Shown here: positions 52,199 to 63,150 of the stretch, piece after piece | Numbering within the stretch: the stretch's first letter is position 1 | Layout: each line of letters begins with the position of its first letter | NCBI GenBank assembly: GCA_038380435.1 | Contig: JAWZYU010000018.1 | Span: 49,028,251 to 49,092,250, forward strand | DNA: 64,000 nt | Reading direction: 5' to 3' | DNA from: Ryuthela nishihirai | Lineage: Eukaryota > Arthropoda > Arachnida > Araneae > Heptathelidae | The notes under the pieces: generated by a model | Databases searched by the model: none | The model's input: the letters and a program-made list of their open reading frames with translations, nothing else | What the model was told of the DNA's origin: nothing | Program-made: the position numbers and the translations under genes

Positions 52199-54842
52199 CA
52201 CCCAGTTCTGTTTTTACGCGGTAGATAGATTCCTGAAAAAAACGTGCAAATAAAAATCGTGTAAAAAAAATACAGTGCATTTGAAAAAATAGAAGATTGG
52301 TTCCAGACCTGAAACCTCTCTACAAATAATAAGTTGTTTTCAAACAAATCATATCAAAATATTTGATTAAATCTTTATTTGATTTTTATTCATTTAAACA
52401 CGTTTCTTTATTTTATAAAGAAAATTATATGTCACTAATTCAAGAATGCAAAAAAATATGACTTACATATGCTTATTAATTAGATTTTATTCGTTGCCAC
52501 TTTCTGACAATAGACGCATTCGTTTGCGTAAGAATGAAATTAAATCAGTTTCACCGCTTGAAACATTTTGGCCGTGGTGTTCATACTCCAATGGTGAAAT
52601 ACTCTCTGTGGCACGAGGAACCAAATTATCACTTGTTTCCAGTGATTCTGAGATTTGATTAGTTTTGAAACGAACTCTGTAATCAATCGTTGAGATTCTG
52701 CTTTGACTAGATCTTTGTATAATTCTTGATAACGCGCCATACATCACTTCAGTTCACGTTTAAACTGCTCAGCTCGTTCGACAATGGGATCATGTGTAAG
52801 AAAATGACTTTCCAATTTACTAGCCATTTGAAGCCCTTCTTTAATTAAATCTGCAGTGAGTGGAACCTCTTCATCACCATCACTATTTTCTTTTTCATTA
52901 GGAGTCTCAAGAACAACTTCCATTATTTCATCATCGCTAAGAGCTTTCTCAACCAGCAATTCATCAATATCTGCAAAAGATATATAATCTAATCCTTCTC
53001 CACCAACTGCGTGTGCTAAACTTATGATATTAGGATATTCAATCGTATTTGGGGGTATAGGATCTTTGCTTTTTACACATTCTGGCCAAATAACTTTCCA
53101 TCATGCGTTTAAGGTTGATGGTTTTAATTCTGATAATGTCAAAATCCAGCATGTATGATACAATCTAAAATAGAACTAGTTTATCCAAAATGTATAGGAA
53201 TCTTTGTCTTACGTAGTAAGTTTTAAATGTGGCAATTATACCCTGGTCTGGTTGTAATAAGGATGTTGTATTAGGCGGAAGAAAACAAAATTTCACATTT
53301 GGGTGCTCCAAAACAGGATACCCAGGTGCATTGTTTATAATCAATAGAACTTTAAATTAGAGATTTTTGTCCTTCAAATAGAGTTTAACTTCTGGAACAA
53401 AATATTTATAGAACCATTCATTAAAAATTTCTTTTGTATCGCAGACTTTTTTATTTGCCATCCAATACACTGGCAATTTATTCAAATCTACCTTTCATTG
53501 ACCGTAATCGTAGGGATCGTTTGATGAGCAACAGTTTCTCCTGATGCGTTGCTGGAAAATAGAAAGGTCACACGATCCTTAGTGCTTTAAACAAACAGTT
53601 TTTTGTGGTTTTGCTACGTAGACTCTACTCGGTATTTTTTTTTCCAAAAAAGATTCTGCATTCTAAATTTGATCAGGAGTGTATCCACTATCTTCAATGA
53701 TTTGGGCCAATTTTCGATAAAATGCTTTAGCAGCCGTCTCATCTGCAGATGCAACTTCACCTTTTATTTTTACATTATGAAACACGTGTCTTTGTAGAAA
53801 TCCTGCAAGCCAACCTGTACTTGCAGATAATTCATAATTTTTGTTTAACTGAGCTGATGTCGTTGGTTCCATTTCTTGTATTTGCTTTGCATATTCGTCT
53901 AGATGTATTCTTTTTTGCGAGTTATTTCCATCCACATTACTTAGTGCCTTTTCCATCTTCACTTTTGCAATATCTCTCACGTACGATGACGACTTAGCGC
54001 TCAGTTTTGTTCCAGAAAGCACAGATTTTCTAATAGCATCTGCATTTTATTTGATGGTTCTTACGGTAGCTTCGTTCAAACAAAACTATTTACCTATGGA
54101 TGTTGAAACTTCTCCAGTTGCAGGACGATCTAAAATTTGGATCTTAGTACCCAAAGAGATGGCTTTCCTTTTCTGCTTTTGTATAGTTGAATTTTCCGAC
54201 ATCGTGGTAAGGTTTACGAAAAATATTTGAATTGTAGTTAATAAATTAGATGATGAAAAATTGTAAATTTCCTATCAGCAAAATTTAATAAATTTACGCA
54301 CACTAAACTTCAGAAAACGAAACAATTTTTTTTTCGATTTCTTCTATTAAACATCTAAAAACTTTAAACACGAAATGTGAGACCAAGACTAACGTATATT
54401 GAAGATAAAATTGAGGGGAATTTCCGAAACTCAATTTTGCCACTTTATTCCGAATTAAGTAGGTTTTGTACAATTTTTCCATAAAATAAAGAATGAAATA
54501 GAGAAAACTTGTTGTGTAGTTATGTTACTGTAGTTTTTTTTTGGGGGGGGGGGGATTTTAGTGCACAAAACGTGTATCTATATTACATTTTCAAAGTTAA
54601 AACTACTCGAAAAATGTAACCATAAAATTGGCAACTTTGTTATAAATGTAAATTCTAGGAATTTTTTCTTGAATAGGAATATCTTTTCAGAATTAAATTC
54701 AAATGGATATTTTTAAAAAGGCGCTGTTTGAACCGTGTTAGACAAATATAAATCGTATAAAAGGAGAATTTGAATTTTTTTCTAAACCGTGCTAAATCCA
54801 AATCGTGTAAAAAAAAAATCCTTGCAAAAACATAATTGGGTG
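52199..54842 (-). mobile_element. Tigger (pogo-group) DNA transposon
   Basis: The left end CACCCAGTTCTGTTTTTACG and the reversed right end CACCCAATTATGTTTTTGCA are terminal inverted repeats of about 20 bp, followed on both sides by 'aaatcgtgtaaaaa' words. TA follows the right end (54843-54844); at the left the equivalent bases are AA, so one copy of the TA duplication is mutated. The length of 2.64 kb suits an autonomous Tigger element. Confidence 0.88.
52490..54202 (-). pseudogene. Tigger transposase, inactivated
   Basis: From an ATG at 54202: N-terminal psq/CENP-B-like helix-turn-helix (KRKAISLGTKIQILDR), then the CENP-B-type second DNA-binding domain (ELSASTGWLAGFLQRHVFHN, then GEVASADETAAKAFYRKL, 53690-53850), and a DDE catalytic core of DDE_1 type. 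The core shows IPSRVYVAK (about 53610), NKLPVYWMANKKV (53440-53490), LLIINNAPGYP (53315-53350, with N for the usual catalytic D) and HPNVKFCFLPPNTTSLLQPD (53245-53305). An acidic C-terminal tail lies at 52500-52960. Stops occur in the N-terminal domain and near 53360, and a small deletion removes the NADETGLFW block near 53655. Confidence 0.9.
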
Positions 54843-55204
54843 TATATATATATTCAGTTGCCAGACACTCAGTTTTATATATATATATATTCAGTTTCCA
54901 GATAATTCTCTACATTCTGGACTTTGTGGAAACAAGTCTTCTCTCTGACAAACCTTAAATTAGAGCTCACAGATCCCCTAAAAGTTACACATTGGGTTCA
55001 AAGATTTCTTAAGGTTCCCTTCTCGGATGCAACTGGATTCAAGTCCGGAACCAGTATATTTGAAATTCCCTTTTCCGGCGGTATGCTGACCGTACCCAAC
55101 GTTTGGCACTATAAGGCCGCACTGGACATATAGACAACTGGAAAACACATATTGCCTGTATTTATGCGTGCTCATTTTCAAAAAGAATGAAGTTTTCGTT
55201 TGCC

Positions 55205-55500
55205 AACTTTTCCCATTTTAAAAGCAGATTTTTGTACCTTTGAGAGGCATTTGTTTTGCGCACACTAAACTAAATGGCCAGGTCATAAGGACCCCGAGAG
55301 CTCAGAGACGTTTTTGGGAGGGGACTCACTGGACAGCTGTTAGGATATAGATGTTAGACTCCCATCAAGGGAGGGTTTCACAGGGTATAAATCTCCCGCA
55401 CACGGTGCCGCAGCTTTACGTCCCATCCAATGGAAGACGGACTTTCCAAGCCCATTGGTATCCTCTATTGACCGAGGGCAGGTTGGGGTTTTTGCAGAAC
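55205..55500 (-). mobile_element. SINE copy with flank, first of a tandem pair
   Basis: Reverse SINE lacking the tRNA head. The upstream 'cttttcccattttaaaagc' matches 'cttttcccgctttaaagta' before the next copy, so the two copies arose by tandem duplication of SINE plus flank with a period near 293 bp. The intact 'gagggtttcacagggtata' at about 55370 shows what the second copy looked like before the P element entered. Confidence 0.82.
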
Positions 55501-55673
55501 CTTTTCCCGCTTTAAAGTAGTTTTTTTTAACTCTGAGAGGCACTTTTTTGCGCACACTGCGCTAAATGGCCAGGTCTTAAGGACCCCAAGGGCTCAGAGA
55601 CGTTTAAGGGAGGGGACCCACTGGGCAGCTGTTAGGATACAGATGGTAGCCTCCCATCAAGGGAGGGTTTCAC
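55501..55673 (-). mobile_element. SINE copy, part left of the P element
   Basis: Second copy of the tandem pair, ending at TTTCAC (55668-55673), where the P-type element begins. It resumes at 61517. Confidence 0.85.
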
Positions 55674-57055
55674 CATGGCCGTCTATATACCTACCAGGCC
55701 CGAACATTTCGCGAAAGTCTAGTTGTGACGTCACGTATCTAGTGCTACTTCAGAGCTATCTGTATACTGTAATCTATAGCTATCTCGTGTAAGATACGAT
55801 AAACACAATAATATTATTCAACCTAAAAGGATTATATTATCCAAAGGAAAGTTATAGTTATTATTTGAGTCTATATATCTTAGTTTTCGCTAATAATATA
55901 ATTTATGTAATACTTTAGCTGTGTTTTCGATTAGCTGTTACCACACCTGAAGTTAGGCCTAATTTTAAGGATGAGCGGTAAATTTAAAATTTTAAACCAC
56001 GAACCATTAAATTTTATTTACTGATTAATAAATGAAAGTGAAGTGGTGAGAACAGCTGTAGAAAACAGCTGTAAGGACCATAAATATTTAAAATTTCATT
56101 CAAAACCAACATAAATGCTATATTATAAAATACAGTATTCGTCAGTAAATCAAGTCTCATGTATACATAAGGAAATTATTTATGTTTATTGAATATTTTG
56201 CTATGTGTGTATATAAATATTTATTCCTTAATTATTTGTGGAATATGTTGGTTTCGTGAATTTGAATATTTCTAATTATTAATTATTTGGTTTAGGTTAT
56301 GTTTTGATTTTATGTATTGCATAATAATTACACAACAGATACATATGTGCAACTTTACTTACGTATAAGGTTTGCTTTTATCAGATAAGTTTATAATATG
56401 AATCAGATATGAATTTTTATCAAATAAGTTTATAATAAGCAAATAAATATGATCAGTGCTACATTGGTTCTACTGAAGAAAGTGAGTTTTGATATGCTGA
56501 GAAGTCTGTATTTTGTTATCATACCATCATAGCATTATGGAATTTAATGCTATTGTGGTACATAAAAATATATACTTATACCTATTTTTGATATACAAAA
56601 AAAAGTATAACCAATCCCAGAAGTAATAATGCAAATGTATATGATACATATTAAATATGTTTGTTTTGAAGTATCCATACAAGGATTCATCTGGAAGCAT
56701 GGTTTTGAATTTCAACCATAAATTAATAAATACCCCTATATGGCAAAAAATGAAATATCCCACAAACCCTATATATATATAACTTGCATTCGAAATATTT
56801 ATTTCTCTACCACATGGCCTTAAAATTATAAATATTGAAATTAGAAAGTAAAACTTAGAAGGTAATCTAAACATAACTGATATGAAGTCTAAATTCCTCA
56901 TCCATTCAAAATATACAATTCTGTTTGCACATATTAACATTACTGGAATTTGATATATTAATTGTAATTTCACATGACTACAATTATATGTGTATTCTAC
57001 TCCAAAAGAAAAATATTGATGTTTGGACTTATAGATATAAAATGTTAAACATCCT

Positions 57056-58490
57056 TACAAAGGAAAAAATCTTCTTGACCCATTCTGTGATCCCATAAGA
57101 AATGACCATGACAATGCCTTGAAGTACCTTGAAAAATTTTCCTCATGGTTGGATAAGTGGAAAGTCATTGTAGTTCCTGGTTTTTCTACTTCTAAACAGT
57201 TTGGAAAATTAACACAAGAAACATTTTTCCCTTAAGACACACCACAGAAACACTGCTAATTATGTTCATATATATTTACAGTTTCCAAACCTAAATATAT
57301 ACTTTTAGGAAAATTTCAAACTGATAACTTAGAGAATAGATTCATTTGCTATCAGCAAATGAGTGGTGTAAACTATAATGTATCAGTGACTCAAATCTTA
57401 GAATCTGAAAAGAAACTTAAACTTATTTGTTTTTGATTCAATTAGTTTGATCAAGCTACATTCAACTAAAAGGGTGAGTTTACATTAAAAGAATTTATTG
57501 GAATTGGTTCTGAAATTGCTGTTTGTGACAGAATGAGTACTGACATTAATAAAGATTTTGAACATGTTATTGAGGAGTCTGAAGTTGTATGTATTACAGA
57601 TGAGACTAAACAGATATTGGTTGTTATCAGTGGCTCTGTAGCATATTCCACAGGTAAGACTTTAAAATCTGCAAATTGTAAAATTCTCTTGTAGTATGAA
57701 ACTGCTTTTGAGATTGATTGGGGCGGGGGTGGCTCAGTCGGTAGCGCGCCAGGCTCATAATCTGCAGTTCCCAGGTTCGAGTCCCAGCTGAGTAAGTGTT
57801 TAGATTTATCTCCGCCAAACTCCCCGCCCTGTCCACGGTCAGTAGGGGATACCGATGAGCTTGGAAAGGACGCCATCCATCGGATGGGACGTTAAGCCGT
57901 GGCCGCATGTGCGGCAGATCCATACCCTGTGCACGTTAAAGCACACTCTGGATGACCTTGACGGGAGGCTACCATCTGTATCCAAGCAGCCATTCCAGTG
58001 GGTCACCTCCCCCAACCTTCTCTGAGCCTTCGGGATCCTTGTGATCTGGCCATTTAGACCATTGTGTGCAAAAAAGTGCCACTCAGAGGTAAACCAACCA
58101 ACGAAATTGAGATTGATTCTTCACATGTAATACAAATATTTGCTTGAAAACAGCAGAGTGGTCTGAAATGGCCAAAAGATTTTCTTGTATGTTTAAGTAT
58201 TACAGCATTCCAAAATTTCAAAGCAATAATTAGTGAAGAATATGAAGATAAATTTATATGCTCAAAAAAATCAGCATTTCATTTTAAAATCTTTATGTTT
58301 GAAGAGCTTTGAATCTCAATACTTAAATTTAGATAAATTTTGCACCTGTGGATCAACATTAAGAAAACTTACTGAGAAAGCACTAAATGTGTTTTTAAAC
58401 ATTCTGTTGAGAAATTATTGCAAAGTCAAAAATGACCCTGTTCAAAGCATAAAGAGTTCAAAGAAGAGAAATCTTACTGCATTGCTGTAA
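57056..58490 (+). pseudogene. P-element/THAP9-type transposase, C-terminal half, broken
   Basis: Fragments in order: DPFCDPIRNDHDNALKYLEK (about 57075-57140) with FSSWLDKWK, then GKFQTDNLENRFICYQQMSG and VNYNVSVTQILESEKKLKL (57307-57425), which is the hallmark block of P/THAP9 transposases (GKFQTDPLExRFGxYRQxSGxNYxVSVxQVLExEKK). These are followed by VISGSVAYSTGKTLKSANCK (about 57617-57680) and, beyond the SINE, CGSTLRKLTEKALNVFLNIL and KKRNLTALL (58340-58488). The GTP-binding insertion, most of the RNase H core and any THAP zinc finger were not found upstream. Stops and the SINE insertion inactivate it. Confidence 0.85.
57720..58106 (+). mobile_element. Young full-length SINE inside the P-element transposase
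   Basis: 387 bp. Box A TGGCTCAGTCGG and box B GGTTCGAGTCC are intact, and the tail ends 'aaaccaaccaacgaaa'. A perfect 12 bp target duplication TTGAGATTGATT lies at 57708-57719 and 58107-58118. It is very similar to the copy at 10528, implying recent activity. Confidence 0.94.
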
Positions 58491-59039
58491 AATATTAAAG
58501 ATGCCCATCAGTGGTATATACTTGAATTCATTTTTTATTTGGTTTGCTGTTCAACCTTTTACGAATAGTAACTCAGTTACTCTTAATCTACTGATTAGTT
58601 CTCTGGGTTGAAGTTGGCTTTATCTTTGAGCTATTTTATTTAGAGAAATAGATGCAGATAATGATATGAAATCCTTATATCATTGAAAAATTACTTTTCC
58701 ATGCCACTTCTCACATACATTTTCTTTCATAAATTTTATTCCTGGTCAATAACTACTTGGAACAAAAAACAAATTTAAGATTTAAATATTCTGCATGATT
58801 AATAATGTGATCACAATTTCAATGAGAATTATCAGCAATAATAAATCTCGAGTTTAACTAAGCATATTTTGTTCAGTCATTTAAGAAGAAATTTGCAATC
58901 ACAAAACACTTGAGAGATAATTGCCAGTGATTAGTGTACCTGGCTATGGAATACAGTGACCAAATTTTGAGCCATGGGGAGTGTATGAAATTTTCTGTTA
59001 TCAGGTATTATAAAATAAATACTCCCTCAAGCAGCTGCT

Positions 59040-59215
59040 TGTCACAGAGGTCTGACAGGAGCCTGTCAGTTTATATGCCATAATAGAAGGTCTGTGAGGA
59101 TGGCAGGACCTCAGCAGAAAAACACCACAAACGTCCATGCCTTACCCGGGCCTCGAACCCAGGTTTCTTAGATCAGCAGCCAAGTGCGCTAACCACTTGG
59201 CCATGGGACGGCTGG
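59040..59215 (-). mobile_element. Second tRNA-derived SINE family, copy 2
   Basis: On the minus strand: box A GGCCAAGTGGTTAGCGCACT, box B GGTTCGAGGCCCG, then 'aaggcatggacgtttgtgg', 'tttttctgctgaggtcctg'. Better preserved than the 41440 copy; the head is more Ser/Leu-like than that of the abundant family. It lies within the P element. Confidence 0.72.
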
Positions 59216-60322
59216 TCAGGTATTATGGCTGAGGTATTGTTTTTTCTCAGAGAGATCTACAGCTTATAATGGTAGGCTGTATTAGATTTCTGTAGCAAGT
59301 AAATGTTATAAAGATAATTTTTCTGCTTATTGTATACAATGATCTTCATGGTGTATGATATATTATATATACATTTTTCTTCAGTCACATATAAGTAGAA
59401 ATTTCCTGAAAAATGTTTTAATGCTAGCTGAAGAAAAGATCAGTGCAATTTAATTTGGAGAATGTGAGAAGTAGCATGAGAAAGCAAATTTTTCAAATTG
59501 TTATAGAAATGTGCACGGGAATAAGAAAGTGACAGCTACAGAATGAGTGCAAAATTTAAGCCTAGTAATATTTTAAAATTATATGAAAGCTATTATATAA
59601 TATTTGCTTGTTAAATCGCCAATAAACTTGGTGAAGCAAAATATATTCATTTGGTTTTGGTGATGAGTAATAGTGATAATGTCACACATAGAGTTTCTTG
59701 ATACAACTATGTTCACCATATATTACTCTTTGCTCTATCATATTTTATTTTCTAAGAGAAAAAATTACTGAATTCAGTATTTCTGTGAGATATCTAGAAG
59801 CAATATTTAAGAAGGAATACATGTGAAAATTAAATACATCAGTGTCATATATGCACACACAGAGAGAGAGTTTAAAAAAGAGCAATATTCAGGATATATG
59901 ATAAGGTTATTACTACCACATTGTAGAAAGATTATATGGTTTCAAGGTGGAGCGTATGCAGTATAACAACTGAGAATTTCATCTATGTGTCAGTAATACT
60001 CATATATCATTGGTTGATTTCACTATTAATGTAAAATCAACCAGTGATCATATTAGATCACTAGTTGAGGAGTGACTGATATCTCATAGAACTATTGCTG
60101 CATCAACTGCACAGTCTCTAAGTTACCTGCTTCAACCTAAAATTGAATATTGCAACTTTAATGCCTTGAACATTTCACCAAGATACACACTGATTGTGAT
60201 ATCACACATGTCTTTTTGCTAATTTCTTAATTGACCCTGTAGTATCAAATTCAATAAAATTCTCTGTTTAGCAAAAAATATTTAAGTTTATCCTTCAACC
60301 TGTTTGCTTTTTAAAATTTTTT

Positions 60323-60406
60323 TGAGAAAAAATGGAAACTTTTCGGAGCAAGGACAGTGCTCCATCTTCAGGAAGTCCTTGCTCCGAAAAACTCCTGAAT
60401 TTTCTC
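60323..60406. repeat. Hairpin with 16 bp perfect core
   Basis: TTTTCGGAGCAAGGAC (60340-60355) and GTCCTTGCTCCGAAAA (60375-60390) are exact complements 19 bases apart. The outer TGAGAAAA and TTTTCTCA words extend the fold. Possibly a small fold-back MITE. Confidence 0.82.
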
Positions 60407-61074
60407 ATAAAAAATATTAACATGCAAATAGCTTGGAGGATATACTTAAAAATTTGATTGCTTAATGACAGAATTTCACTTATTGTAATTAATTTCTTAG
60501 TAAGGAGCAAGGTCTTTTAAATTGGGAATAGTATTAAATATATGACTTTCTTTTCCATGATGCAATTCTTTCAAGCTGCTTTTTTTTGTAATCTTAGCAG
60601 TTTACATATTTTCCCAGTGACAGTTATATATATATAATCCATACAATATAATTCTACCATTTCGTTTTCTTTGAACTTGGAAATTAAGGTTATGGCAATG
60701 TTCATTTTGAAATTGAACTGCAAATATATATGCATTTCTTATATGGAATAAACTGGTCATTACCAATGAAAAGTGATTTGTAGAACAGATTTTGAATTGA
60801 TTTTCAAAATAAGTATTTTCCATTCATGATATATACTTTTAAAATTTTTAAATACCTAATATATGTATCTTAAGAAATGTGGAATGTTTTTTTTTGGCCA
60901 TTTTCACTTATAAAGAATAAATTACTACATAAAACTGTAAAATGTTTCTGTTTCTATTGCAATCCCTTAGTTAAAATACAAATATAAGAATTGAGTTAAA
61001 ACTCTGAAGTTTACTTTCATTATAGTACAAATCATCATAACAGTTGCATGTAATAACACAACTAACTTTCGATA

Positions 61075-61445
61075 TTTTTTTTTATCCTCCATATGGCAGG
61101 ATTAACAGAACAAATGCATTTTTTTTTTCATTTCTGTCCCAGTATTCAAGACTAAAATTAGTTGAATACTAATTTCACCATTTTTGCGATGTATTTATAA
61201 TTTTCTGCTGAAAGCAAGCGGTGAACGTTTTTGTTCATGTCTACAATTTTCGTGTTTTTTTTTTATCTCCTCCATATAATAGGATTTTCAGGAAAAAAAA
61301 TGCATTTTTTTCTATTTCTTTTCCAGTAATCAAGATTAAAATGGTTGAATGCTAATTTCCCTATTTTTGCGATGTATTTATAAATTTAAAACATCTTTTT
61401 GCCCGAAGCAAGCGATGAACCCTATATCTTGTTCTAGTCTACGAC
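61075..61445. repeat. Tandem duplication of about 180 bp near the P-element right end
   Basis: Both units contain 'ttttttttatc(tc)ctccatat', 'caggat', 'aaatgcattttttt', 'tttttgcgatgtatttataa' and 'gaaagcaagcggtgaac' or 'cgaagcaagcgatgaac'. Confidence 0.8.
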
Positions 61446-61516
61446 TCTTCCATAGCCCCACGTTCGTAACGTCAAAAACAGAATTTTCGGACCTGGTAGG
61501 TACAGAGATGGCCATG

Positions 61517-61717
61517 TTTCACAGGGTATAGAACTTCTGCATACGGGACCGCGGCTTCACGTCCCATCCGATGGAACACGGCTTTTCCAAGACCATCGGT
61601 ATCATCTACTGACCGAAGACAGGTTGGGGGTTTTCCGGAAAAAAACCTCAAATGCTGGCACAGGTGAGACTCGAAACCTGGAAACGTAGATTACGAAATT
61701 GGTAAGCTACCTCCCTT
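61517..61717 (-). mobile_element. SINE copy, part right of the P element
   Basis: This continues the SINE interrupted at 55673, from TTTCACAGGGTATAGAAC through 'gtcccatccgatggaacacg' to a worn head ('actcgaaacctggaaacg', 'attacgaaattggtaagcta'). Confidence 0.87.
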
Positions 61718-62389
61718 TAAATCAATAAATCGAAATAATGGATGATTGGAAAATGCATAGAGTAATATTTCAATAGTGCGTATATAACATAAAAGTAATT
61801 TTAAAATTTTCCCGTAAAATTAAAATTGGGATTTTTCCAACACCCCGTGAGAAAAAGTGGATAATGTTGTCAGTGTAATCTACATCGAAAACCTACCACC
61901 GAAATTTGAGATTCCTACTATAAATATATCACTTCCAATAATCGCTAAAAATTTTACCTTTTCCATATTTAAAGCCCTATGACGATGGGAAATAAAACTT
62001 CTTGAGGATTTGAAAATTTTGAAACGTTATGGCTTCATTAGTGTCTTCCAATTGATAAGACTTTTTCAACTATCTCTTAAAACAAATAATTTTCCCCCTA
62101 CAACTTTTACATAAGGAGGCAAATACTTATTGTCAATGCAAACGTCATGACCTTTGCATTTCACCACAAAAAAGTAAAATTTTTGTATAAATACGTCGTT
62201 TGAAATACTAGTTTAAAATTTTGCAGTTTTCAATTTTTTTCCGCTGTTGGAGGGCGCAACTGAAACTTTAAAAGTTTTGAAAAGTGGAAATCATAACATC
62301 TCATCAATCCCTATCCAATTGAAAACGAATTTTTTATTTATGGCTAAAAACCAAAAAAGTGAAATGGTTACTGAAGGACGACAAAATAT
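61718..62389. other. AT-rich unassigned stretch
   Basis: No gene or repeat recognised. Confidence 0.5.
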
Positions 62390-63150
62390 TGCATGCTCTC
62401 ATATGTTGTACAATGTTGAAAGTGTGTAAATGCTGTTGATACTAATCTCTCTCTTCCCATAGATCGTTTCTGCTGGACTTACATTAGCGACAAAAATGAA
62501 GAAAGAGACTGGATACCCATTGCCGTATAACATTTTCCTCTCCGTTTCAGTGGTCTTTAAAAACAATCATTGAAAAAAAATGCATGAAATACGCTCATGT
62601 TCGAGAATTGCTTGCCTCCAGTACTCTTGTTAACATTCTCAAGGGAGGCGGAGCGCTGGTCCTCTTGTTCCCCCCCCCCCTATATCTGGCCATGCACACT
62701 CTCATATGTGTACAATGTTAAGAGTGTGCAATGTTGTTGATACCAAGTAACCCTTACATCATAGGTCGTTTAGGATTTGTCATTCGCAACAAAATATTAC
62801 ACACTCTCGTATGTTGTATAATGTTGTTGATACCTAATCTACCTTGCCTCATAGGTAGTTTAGGATTTGCTCTTCGTGAAAAATATTTCCACACCTTCAT
62901 GTGTTGTACAATATTGTTGACATTTAATATCCCTTACATCATAGGTCGTTTTGGATTTGCCATTCGCAGCAAAATATTACGTACTCTTATATGTTCTATG
63001 ATGTTGTTGATATCTAATGTCCCTTATCTCATAGGTCGCTAGTCTCGTGGATTTGTCATTATCAACAAATACTATACAGTCTAATATGTTGTACAATGTT
63101 GTTGATACCTAATCTTGCTTTTCCTAATAGATCGTTAGTCTCGTGGATTT
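62390..63150. repeat. 90 bp tandem array, five clear units plus worn ones
   Basis: 'atgttgttgatacctaat' or a variant recurs at 62731, 62821, 62911 and 63001 (90 bp apart) and 63097. Each unit continues with 'ttacctcataggtcgtt', 'aggatttg.cattcg' and 'tatgttgta'. A worn unit at about 62395-62500 is separated by 200 bases that include a C12 tract. Because 90 is a multiple of three, the plus frame 62731-63042 stays open with a 30-residue repeat; no known protein is indicated. Confidence 0.85.

Larger units (their letters stand above)
58491..61060. other. AT-rich 3' part of the P element, no coding sequence recognised
   Basis: Noncoding-looking sequence between the transposase relic and the right terminus. 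It holds a second-family SINE and a long hairpin (both listed) and poly-T runs. Confidence 0.55.
55674..61516 (+). mobile_element. P-superfamily DNA transposon, 5.8 kb, inserted in a SINE
   Basis: The left end CATGGCCGTCTATATACCTA and the reversed right end CATGGCCATCTCTGTACCTA continue as inverted repeats to '..CCAGGCCCGAA' and '..CCAGGTCCGAA', about 31 bp with few mismatches, with a TGACGT word shortly inside each end. Flanking TTTCAC occurs on both sides (55668-55673, 61517-61522), or GTTTCAC if the last right-hand G is counted. The neighbouring uninterrupted SINE gives the empty-site sequence. P elements begin with CA and usually make 8 bp duplications. The interior contains a broken P-type transposase and a younger SINE. 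Confidence 0.9.

Noticed and set aside
56527..56973. Minus-strand frame of 148 codons with hydrophobic residues
   Set aside because: Composition follows the local AT richness, no domain is recognisable, and it lies antisense within the P element upstream of its transposase relic.
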